Below, piece after piece: positions 9,608 to 14,562 of a DNA stretch of 14,562 nt. Origin of the DNA: UBA668 sp049424465 (lineage in GTDB: Bacteria > Actinomycetota > Acidimicrobiia > Acidimicrobiales > Ilumatobacteraceae). The translations under genes and the position numbers were made by a program. The stretch spans positions 1 to 14,562 of the forward strand of contig JBMSSR010000044.1 in the NCBI GenBank assembly GCA_049424465.1, written 5' to 3'. The notes beneath the pieces are model-generated. The model saw only the letters and a program-made list of their open reading frames with translations, had not been told where the DNA came from and made no database searches. How positions within the stretch are numbered: the stretch's first letter is position 1; every line of letters begins with the position of its first letter.

Positions 9608-9661
9608 CCGCACCGTCGACTGCCGTTCCGAACGACCACCCGCGCACCACAAGGACCCACG

Positions 9662-11173
9662 ATGAGCCGCTACTACGTCACCACCCCGATCTACTACGTC
9701 ACCGCCAAGCCGCACCTCGGCCACGCCTACAGCACCATCGTCGCCGACGCCCTCGCCCGCTGGCACCGACTGCTGGGCGACGACGTCCACTTCCTCACCG
9801 GCACCGACGAGCACGGCCAGAAGGTGCAGGACCGTGCCGATGCCGCCGGCAAGACCGCCCAGGAGTTCGTCGACGAGGTCGCACCGCTGTACTCGGCGGC
9901 GTGGACCAAGCTCGACATCACCAACGACGACTTCATCCGCACGACCGAGCAGCGCCACAAGATCGGCGTCGCCGAGCTGCTGCAGCGCTGCTACGACGCC
10001 GGCGACATCGAGCTCGATGTCTACAAGGGCAAGTACTGCGTCGACTGCGAGGAGTACTACACCGACGACGAGCTCGACCCCGGCGACGTGTGCCGCATCC
10101 ACCGACGGCCGGTGAAGGAGTACGAGGAGGAGAACTACTTCTTCCGCCTCAGTCGGTTCCAGCAGCGACTGCTCGACTGGTACGACGCGCACCCCGGCAG
10201 CATCAAGCCCGAGTTCCGCGGCAACGAGGCACTCGGTCTCATCCGCGGTGGCCTGCGCGACTTCAGCGTCAGTCGCACCAGCCTGACGTGGGGCATCCCC
10301 CTGCCGTGGGACAGCAAGCACGTCACGTACGTGTGGTTCGACGCGCTCGCCAACTACATCACCGCCGTGGGCTACGGCAGCGACCAGCAGGCGTTCGAGT
10401 CGCGCTGGCCCGCGGTGCACGTCATCGGCAAGGACATCATCCGCCACCACTGCGTCTACTGGCCCGCGATGCTGATGAGTGCCGGGCTCGAGCCGCCTGC
10501 TGGGTGGGCGGTCGGCGGCTGGCTGCTGTCCGGTGGCGAGAAGATGAGCAAGAGCCAGGGCAACGTCGTCGACCCGCTCGAGCTCGTCGACGACATCGGC
10601 GTGGACGGCTTCCGCTACTACGTGCTCGCCGAGACGCCGTACGGCCAGGACGGTGACTTCACCTACGAGGGCCTGCTCGGCCGCTACAACAGCGACCTCG
10701 CCAACAACCTCGGCAACCTCGCCGCACGCGTCGCGAGCGTCGTGGCCAAGAAGTGCGGCGGTATCGGCCCCGCACCGGCGGGCGACTCACCGCTCGCCGC
10801 CGTCGCCGCCGAGCAGTACGCGGCGACCGCGGCAGCATGGGCCGACGTGCAGCCGAGCCGCGCGCTCGAGGCCACGTGGCAGCTCATCCGTGCCACCAAT
10901 GCACACCTCGAGGCACACGAGCCGTGGAAGGCCGAGCCGGGCCCGGCGGTCGACCGCGTCATGGGCGACGCGCTCGAGGCGCTGCGCATCGTCGCCGTCC
11001 TCGCCTCGGTCGCGGTGCCGCGCTCGGCGCAGACGGTGTGGGAGCGGATTGGCATGACCGGCACCGTCACCGACCAGCGACTGCCACAGGCCGCCGCATG
11101 GGGCGGGTACCCGGGTGGTGCCGCCGTCGCGAAGGGCGACCCGCTGTTCCCGCGTCGCGAGTTGCCGGCCTGA
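9662..11173 (+). CDS. metG: Methionyl-tRNA synthetase
   Basis: MetRS charges tRNA-Met with methionine in the cytoplasm. It is a class I synthetase: the HIGH motif reads HLGH (18-21) after YYVTTPIYYVTAKP, and the KMSKS motif is present exactly (294-298). The inserted connective domain has a single metal knuckle, Cys126-x2-Cys129 with Cys144-x2-His147, so the fourth ligand is His. The 503-aa length and absence of an EMAP-like tRNA-binding domain fit the short bacterial form. AAGGA lies 6 nt before ATG 9662. The stop overlaps the tatD start as TGATG. It is the first long gene of the housekeeping operon metG-tatD-(secreted protein)-rsmA-ispE, a common actinobacterial order. Confidence 0.98.
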   Translation: MSRYYVTTPIYYVTAKPHLGHAYSTIVADALARWHRLLGDDVHFLTGTDEHGQKVQDRADAAGKTAQEFVDEVAPLYSAAWTKLDITNDDFIRTTEQRHKIGVAELLQRCYDAGDIELDVYKGKYCVDCEEYYTDDELDPGDVCRIHRRPVKEYEEENYFFRLSRFQQRLLDWYDAHPGSIKPEFRGNEALGLIRGGLRDFSVSRTSLTWGIPLPWDSKHVTYVWFDALANYITAVGYGSDQQAFESRWPAVHVIGKDIIRHHCVYWPAMLMSAGLEPPAGWAVGGWLLSGGEKMSKSQGNVVDPLELVDDIGVDGFRYYVLAETPYGQDGDFTYEGLLGRYNSDLANNLGNLAARVASVVAKKCGGIGPAPAGDSPLAAVAAEQYAATAAAWADVQPSRALEATWQLIRATNAHLEAHEPWKAEPGPAVDRVMGDALEALRIVAVLASVAVPRSAQTVWERIGMTGTVTDQRLPQAAAWGGYPGGAAVAKGDPLFPRRELPA

Positions 11174-11952
11174 TGTCCGCGCCCGGCTCGACCGAGCCGC
11201 TCGTCGACAGCCACTGCCACCTGTACGACACGCGCGGGGCGGCACTCGACGACGTGCTCGCCGAGGCCCGTGCTGCGGGCGTGTGGCGGATGCTCAACGT
11301 CGGCTGCGACGCCGCCACCACTGCGTCGGCGATCGCGATCGCCGAGCAGCACGACGACGTGTTCGCGACGGCGGGCCTGCACCCGCACGAGGCAGTGCAC
11401 GGTGTCGACACCATTGCCGGCTTCCTCGACCACCCGAAGGTGATCGCGGTCGGCGAGGCGGGCCTCGACTACTTCTACGACCACTCGCCGCGTGACGTGC
11501 AGCGCGACGCGTTCGCCGCGCAGATCCAGATCGCCCGGTCGCGCGACCTGCCCCTGGTGGTGCACACCCGCGACGCGTGGGACGACACGTTCGACGTGCT
11601 CGCCGCCGAGGGCGTCCCCGAGCGGATCATCTTCCACTGCTTCACCGGCGGCCCCGACGAGGCGCGTCGGTGCCTCGACCTCGGCGCGTACCTCTGCCTC
11701 AGCGGCATCGTCACCTTCCCCACCGCGACCGATCTGCAGGCCGCGGCCAGGCTGTGCCCTGCCGACCGACTGCTCGTCGAGACCGACAGCCCGTACCTCG
11801 CTCCCGTGCCCCGCCGTGGCCGCCCCAACCAGCCTGCGTACGTGGCACACGTCGCCCAGTTCGTGGCCGACCTGCGCGACGAACCGGTCGACGACGTACG
11901 CCGCGCCACCACTGCCGCCGCACTCGCCGCCTTCCCCGGCCTGCGCGGCTGA
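11173..11952 (+). CDS. tatD: TatD family metal-dependent hydrolase (DNase)
   Basis: This 259-aa TIM-barrel metal hydrolase is of the TatD type. Family members are Mg2+-dependent 3'-5' exonucleases acting on DNA (and RNA in E. coli), linked to repair of oxidative damage. The metal ligands are in place: SHCHL (His14, His16), GEAGLD (Glu95), VVHTRDA (His131), FHCFTGG (His155) and ETDSPYLAP (Asp205). GLHPHE (69-73) and the C-terminal region PRRGRPNQPAYV are also typical. ATG 11173 shares bases with the metG stop (TGATG), so translation is probably coupled; the SD is weak. After its stop there is a gap of about 80 nt to the next gene, with a TACGCT box at 11964-11969 that could be an internal promoter. 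Confidence 0.96.
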   Translation: MSAPGSTEPLVDSHCHLYDTRGAALDDVLAEARAAGVWRMLNVGCDAATTASAIAIAEQHDDVFATAGLHPHEAVHGVDTIAGFLDHPKVIAVGEAGLDYFYDHSPRDVQRDAFAAQIQIARSRDLPLVVHTRDAWDDTFDVLAAEGVPERIIFHCFTGGPDEARRCLDLGAYLCLSGIVTFPTATDLQAAARLCPADRLLVETDSPYLAPVPRRGRPNQPAYVAHVAQFVADLRDEPVDDVRRATTAAALAAFPGLRG

Positions 11953-12031
11953 CCACCTGCCCCTACGCTGGGGCACCGGACCGGGCGCCCGCCCGCGGTC
12001 CTGCCCCATTCCCTCGCCCCATGCCCCGCCC

Positions 12032-12526
12032 ATGAACACCGTCGACCGCCGCCGCGCCACCGCTGCCACGATCTTCACCGCGCTGGCGATGATCGTCCTC
12101 GTGGCGACCGGCGACGACGCCGACGGCACCGTGGCCGAGGGTGACGGGCTCGTCGGCTCGCCCACCGCGCCGCCCACCACCAAGTACACGCCCGACGCCC
12201 CCGTCTTCGTGGCGGGTGACGACGACGCCGACCCCGCCGCCCCGGCCGAGGTACTGGTGCCACCGCCGCCCAACGGCAACATCGTGATGGGCCGGGCCAG
12301 CCACGGTCGCTACGACGACGAACTGAGCCGGCCGTGCACCACCGGCGTCGCCCCCGACCAGGCGACGCTCCAGATCACCAACCTGAACAACGGTCAGACC
12401 ACACTGTGCGTCAACACGTACGGCAAGACACCGCCCGCCGGTGTCGACATCGTGCTCGACGCCGACCAGTTCGCCGAGATCGCCCGACTCATCGACGCAC
12501 CCATCCCGGTGCGCATCAGCTGGTAG
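12032..12526 (+). CDS. Secreted protein with a C-terminal RlpA-like double-psi beta-barrel, catalytic Asp apparently lost
   Basis: This 164-aa protein starts with a signal sequence (basic MNTVDRRR, hydrophobic 11-26). A disordered Asp/Ala/Pro/Thr-rich linker (27-82) follows, then a C-terminal domain (about 84-164). The pattern ASHGRYDDEL ... LQITNLNNGQTTLCVNTYGKTPPAGVDIVLDADQFAEIARL ... VRISW follows the RlpA double-psi beta-barrel (A-SWYG ... VRVTNL-NGRSV-V-INDRGP ... IDLS-AAA-LG). RlpA is a peptidoglycan lytic transglycosylase; its catalytic Asp in 'NDRGP' is Thr129 here (NTYGK). Cys102 and Cys126 could form a disulphide. The gene sits between tatD and rsmA, where many actinobacteria have rpf. 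ATG 12032 has no SD. rsmA starts 2 nt after its stop. The secreted call is firm; the fold assignment rests on pattern only. Confidence 0.65.
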   Translation: MNTVDRRRATAATIFTALAMIVLVATGDDADGTVAEGDGLVGSPTAPPTTKYTPDAPVFVAGDDDADPAAPAEVLVPPPPNGNIVMGRASHGRYDDELSRPCTTGVAPDQATLQITNLNNGQTTLCVNTYGKTPPAGVDIVLDADQFAEIARLIDAPIPVRISW

Positions 12527-12528
12527 CG

Positions 12529-13362
12529 GTGCACACGCGCCAGACGATCGGCGAACTGCTCGAGCGCGGTGGGCTGGCACCACGTCGCGACCTCGGGCAG
12601 AACTTCGTCGCCGATGCCAACACGGTCCGCCGCATCGCCCGCCTCGCCGAGGTGGGACCGGGTGACCGCGTCGTCGAGATCGGTGCCGGCCTCGGGTCGC
12701 TCACGCTCGCGCTCGCCGAGACCGGCGCCACGGTGCTGGCCGTCGAGGTCGACCACGGGGTGGTGCCGCTGCTGCGCGAGGTGACGGCCCCGCACACCAA
12801 CGTGACGGTCGTCGAGGGTGACGCCATGCGCCTCGACTGGGACTCGGTGCTCGGTGACCACGACGACTGGGTACTGGTCGCGAACCTGCCGTACAACGTC
12901 GCGACGCCGCTGGTGTGCGACCTGCTCGACGGCGTGCCGCGCATCCAGCGCATGCTCGTGATGGTGCAGCTCGAGGCGGCCGAGCGGTTCTGCGCTGCCC
13001 CGCGCACACCGCAGTACGGCGCCGTCACGGTCAAGGTGAGTTACTGGGCGACTGCACGCATCGCAGGGATCGTGCCGGCGAGCGTGTTCGTGCCGCGCCC
13101 CAACGTCGAGTCGGCGCTCGCCGACATCCGGCGCCTGCCCTCACCGGCCACCGACGCGCCGCGCGACGAGGTGTTCCTGCTCGTGCGCACCGCGTTCCAG
13201 CAGCGGCGGAAGATGCTGCGCCGGTCGCTCGCCGCGCTCGTGCCGCCCGCCGCGTTCGAGGCAGCGGGCATCGATGCGACCCGCCGGCCCGAGGAACTCA
13301 CTGTCGTCGAGTGGGGCCGCCTCGCCGACGCCCGACGCGACACCGGATCGGTGACACCGTGA
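12529..13362 (+). CDS. rsmA: 16S rRNA (adenine-1518-N6/adenine-1519-N6)-dimethyltransferase
   Basis: RsmA (KsgA) dimethylates two adjacent adenines in the 3'-terminal helix of 16S rRNA during late small-subunit assembly. The 277 aa fit the family. Motifs seen are DLGQNFVAD (21-29), the SAM-binding VVEIGAGLGSLT (48-59), AVEVD (71-75), VEGDAM (95-100), the catalytic NLPYN (119-123), and FVPRPNVESA in the middle, then the C-terminal FQQRRKMLRRSL rRNA-binding region. GTG 12529 is chosen: it lies 2 nt after the secreted-protein stop and gives the usual N-terminus (TRQTIGELLERGGLAPRRDLGQNF). Its stop overlaps the ispE start as GTGA. Adjacent rsmA-ispE is the standard actinobacterial arrangement. 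Confidence 0.97.
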   Translation: MHTRQTIGELLERGGLAPRRDLGQNFVADANTVRRIARLAEVGPGDRVVEIGAGLGSLTLALAETGATVLAVEVDHGVVPLLREVTAPHTNVTVVEGDAMRLDWDSVLGDHDDWVLVANLPYNVATPLVCDLLDGVPRIQRMLVMVQLEAAERFCAAPRTPQYGAVTVKVSYWATARIAGIVPASVFVPRPNVESALADIRRLPSPATDAPRDEVFLLVRTAFQQRRKMLRRSLAALVPPAAFEAAGIDATRRPEELTVVEWGRLADARRDTGSVTP

Positions 13363-14147
13363 GCCGCCCGACGCCCAGCGACGCCTCGGCAACGGTCCGC
13401 CTCGACGCGCCCGCCAAGCTGACACTCTCGCTGCGCGTCACCGGCGTACGCGCCGACGGGTACCACCTCATCGACGCCGAGATGGTCTCACTCGACTGGT
13501 GCGACGTGCTCGACGTGGTCCCCGGCGGCGACGGGCTCACCGCCGAGGGACCGTTCGCGGCCGGCATGCCGCTCGACGGCACCAACCTCGTCGCCCGCGC
13601 GCTGCACCTGGCAGGACGTACCGCCGCCGTGCACCTGCACAAGCGCCTGCCCCACGGTGGTGGCCTCGGCGGCGGGTCGAGCGACGCGGCGGCGATCCTG
13701 AGGTGGGCCGGCGTGCATGACCTCGACCGCGCCACGTCACTGGGCGCCGACGTCGCCTACTGCCTCGTCGGAGGACGGGCCAGGGTGCGCGGCATCGGCG
13801 AGGTCGTCGACCCGCTGCCGTTCGCGCCGCTCGACGTCACCCTCGTGGTGCCCCCGGTGCACGTCAGCACACCGGCGGTGTACCGCGCATGGGACGACCT
13901 GGGCGGGCCGCTGGCCGCGGGGCCCAACGACCTCGAGCCGGCGGCGCTGGCGGTCGCGCCCGAGCTGACGTCGTGGCGGGACCGACTGGGTGAGGCCACC
14001 GGCGCCACACCAGTGCTGGCGGGCAGCGGTGGCACGTGGTTCGTGCACGGTCACTTCGACCTCGAGGGCGTGTTCGACGGCCTCGACGCAGCGGGTGCCA
14101 CCACCGTGATGCGCACGCGCACCGTTGCTGCCCCCTCGGGCGACTGA
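13359..14147 (+). CDS. ispE: 4-diphosphocytidyl-2-C-methyl-D-erythritol kinase
   Basis: IspE phosphorylates the 2-hydroxyl of CDP-methylerythritol in the MEP (non-mevalonate) isoprenoid pathway. It is a GHMP kinase. Seen are APAKLTLSLRVTGVRADGYH (Lys20 and the GYH region that hold substrate), the phosphate loop LPHGGGLGGGSSDAA (97-111), Asp131 in LGADVAYCLVGG, and motif 3 as LAGSGGTWFV (220-229). At 262 aa it is shorter than E. coli IspE (283) and than many actinobacterial ones, with the shortening in the C-terminal half. Motif 3 usually reads more like GSGP/GSGS, and the ADVPFF region has Ala for Pro. GTG 13359 overlaps the rsmA stop (GTGA), with GGTGA 4 nt upstream. It is the last gene of the metG operon. 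Confidence 0.95.
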   Translation: MSRPTPSDASATVRLDAPAKLTLSLRVTGVRADGYHLIDAEMVSLDWCDVLDVVPGGDGLTAEGPFAAGMPLDGTNLVARALHLAGRTAAVHLHKRLPHGGGLGGGSSDAAAILRWAGVHDLDRATSLGADVAYCLVGGRARVRGIGEVVDPLPFAPLDVTLVVPPVHVSTPAVYRAWDDLGGPLAAGPNDLEPAALAVAPELTSWRDRLGEATGATPVLAGSGGTWFVHGHFDLEGVFDGLDAAGATTVMRTRTVAAPSGD

Positions 14148-14188
14148 GGGTTCACGGCCTGCGGTCGCGACCGACGCATGGCGCGGCA

Positions 14189-14227
14189 CCGGCGGCCCGT
14201 GCTGCTCGTCGCAGAACCGGCCGCCGG
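14189..14227. terminator. Candidate bidirectional terminator between ispE and the bS22 gene
   Basis: CCGGCGGCC (14189-14197) and GGCCGCCGG (14219-14227) are perfect 9-bp arms with a 21-nt loop. They lie between the convergent ends of ispE (14147) and the minus-strand bS22 gene (14266). The loop is long and no T-run follows, so the role rests mainly on position. Confidence 0.45.
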
Positions 14228-14265
14228 GGCGGAGACAACAGTGGGGGTGCCCGACGGGCGGGCGG

Positions 14266-14355
14266 TTACCTGCGCTGGTGGCGCGTGCGGCGGAGCATCT
14301 TCTTGTGCTTCTTCTTCCGCATGCGCTTCCGGCGCTTCTTGATCAGCGATCCCAT
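14266..14355 (-). CDS. Small ribosomal subunit protein bS22 (AURKAIP1/COX24 domain mini-protein)
   Basis: This is a 29-codon gene, short enough to be missed by most gene callers. The product starts MGSLIKKRRKRMRKKKHKK and ends RRTRHQRR, with about two thirds Lys/Arg. This matches the actinobacterial AURKAIP1/COX24-domain proteins, which were identified as bS22 in mycobacterial ribosome structures, bound to 16S rRNA near the decoding region. The mycobacterial protein, from memory, is about 33 aa with the same MGSxIKKRRKRM start, so this one lacks a few C-terminal residues. A TAGCGT -10 box ends 9 nt before the ATG, giving an almost leaderless mRNA, and no SD is present. It is convergent with ispE and divergent from tRNA-Gln. 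The identification is strong despite the length. Confidence 0.88.
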   Translation of the reverse strand: MGSLIKKRRKRMRKKKHKKMLRRTRHQRR

Positions 14356-14364
14356 AGTTGGGCC

Positions 14365-14370
14365 ACGCTA
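14365..14370 (-). promoter_or_regulatory. Likely -10 box of the bS22 gene
   Basis: TAGCGT on the minus strand, then nine bases (GGCCCAACT), then ATG. A start about 7 nt after the box leaves a leader of roughly two bases. No -35 is evident. Confidence 0.45.
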
Positions 14371-14458
14371 CCGGCTCGCCGCGTGGCTCACCACATCCGC
14401 GGGCAGGGCCACGACGCGGCTCGACGTCCCCTCGAAGATCGGCGCAGAGCACGGCCGC

Positions 14459-14464
14459 TAGCCT
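14459..14464 (+). promoter_or_regulatory. Likely -10 box of the tRNA-Gln gene
   Basis: TAGCCT lies 13 nt before the first base of the mature tRNA, a normal distance for a short 5' precursor trimmed by RNase P. The -35 region is not recognisable. Confidence 0.4.
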
Positions 14465-14477
14465 CGGCGGGGTCCGC

Positions 14478-14548
14478 TCCGGGGTCGTTCAACGGCAGGA
14501 CAGCAGATTTTGGATCTGCGTATAGAGGTTCGAGTCCTCTCCCCGGAA
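14478..14548 (+). tRNA. tRNA-Gln, anticodon TTG (UUG)
   Basis: A full cloverleaf is seen. The acceptor arms are TCCGGGG (14478-14484) and CCCCGGA (14541-14547), with discriminator A at 14548. The D arm is GTT/GAC. The anticodon stem GCAGA/TCTGC encloses TTTTGGA, so the anticodon is TTG at 14510-14512. The variable loop has 4 nt. The T arm is AGAGG, loop TTCGAGT, CCTCT. CCA is not encoded (CT follows), as is common in actinobacteria, so a CCA-adding enzyme is needed. This tRNA often lies between ispE and glmU in actinobacteria, and the position fits. Confidence 0.97.
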
Positions 14549-14562
14549 CTCTCGTCAGCCGA

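Noticed and set aside
9402..9650. N-terminal extension of the metallo-beta-lactamase-fold gene
   Set aside because: The added residues are low-complexity Arg/Gly/Pro. The GTG at 9401 has a well-spaced -10 box and gives the normal family length.
9402..9661. T-box or SAM riboswitch upstream of metG
   Set aside because: No T-box sequence, specifier-loop layout or SAM-type conserved core is visible; the region is a short GC-rich leader.
14478..14562. tRNA-Gln as an integration site for a mobile element
   Set aside because: No integrase, direct repeat of the tRNA end or foreign base composition is seen; only 14 bases follow the tRNA in the window.

Overview
The window is high-GC actinobacterial chromosome. 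I infer the class Acidimicrobiia, or a close relative, from four things: strong G/C bias at third codon positions, gene order, a bS22-type mini ribosomal protein, and several starts lying 7-9 nt behind TAnnnT boxes, which suggests leaderless mRNAs. No genome was available for comparison, so the taxonomic call is inference. I see no transposase, integrase, phage gene or CRISPR array. Most of the window is ordinary core genome, with a few features worth a second look.

Region 1 (1-3625, + strand) is a molybdenum hydroxylase operon in the order small (2Fe-2S, cut by the window edge), large (molybdenum cofactor), medium (FAD) subunit. The large subunit has AYRGAGR at the active-site loop rather than AYxCSFR. 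Together with the S-L-M order this marks it as form II ('CODH-like'), whose true substrate is uncertain. Two strong stem-loops close the operon.

Region 2 (3695-4850, - strand) holds two exported or anchored proteins: a membrane-anchored protein with four cysteines that I do not recognise, and an NTF2/SnoaL-like lipoprotein. They are divergent from a DAO-family FAD oxidoreductase (4987-6420). The shared intergenic region carries a perfect 18-bp inverted repeat.

Region 3 (6460-8526, + strand) is a tight run: a DUF192 protein, RsmI (16S rRNA C1402 2'-O-methyltransferase) and a HAD-IB phosphatase. The HAD gene overlaps tail-to-tail by 22 nt with a minus-strand metallo-beta-lactamase-fold hydrolase (8505-9401).

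Region 4 (9566-14147, + strand) is a compact housekeeping operon: a possible 13-codon leader ORF, metG, tatD, a secreted double-psi beta-barrel-like protein, rsmA and ispE. Junctions after metG are TGATG and GTGA overlaps or a few bases, except for the roughly 80 nt before the secreted protein. In many actinobacteria the tatD-rsmA interval holds an rpf (resuscitation-promoting factor) gene. Here it holds an RlpA-like protein that seems to have lost the catalytic Asp.

Region 5 (14148-14562) has a candidate bidirectional terminator, a 29-codon minus-strand gene for ribosomal protein bS22, and a tRNA-Gln(UUG). Translation dominates regions 3-5 (RsmI and RsmA modify 16S rRNA, MetRS charges tRNA, bS22 sits in the small subunit, tRNA-Gln decodes), with IspE serving isoprenoid synthesis.
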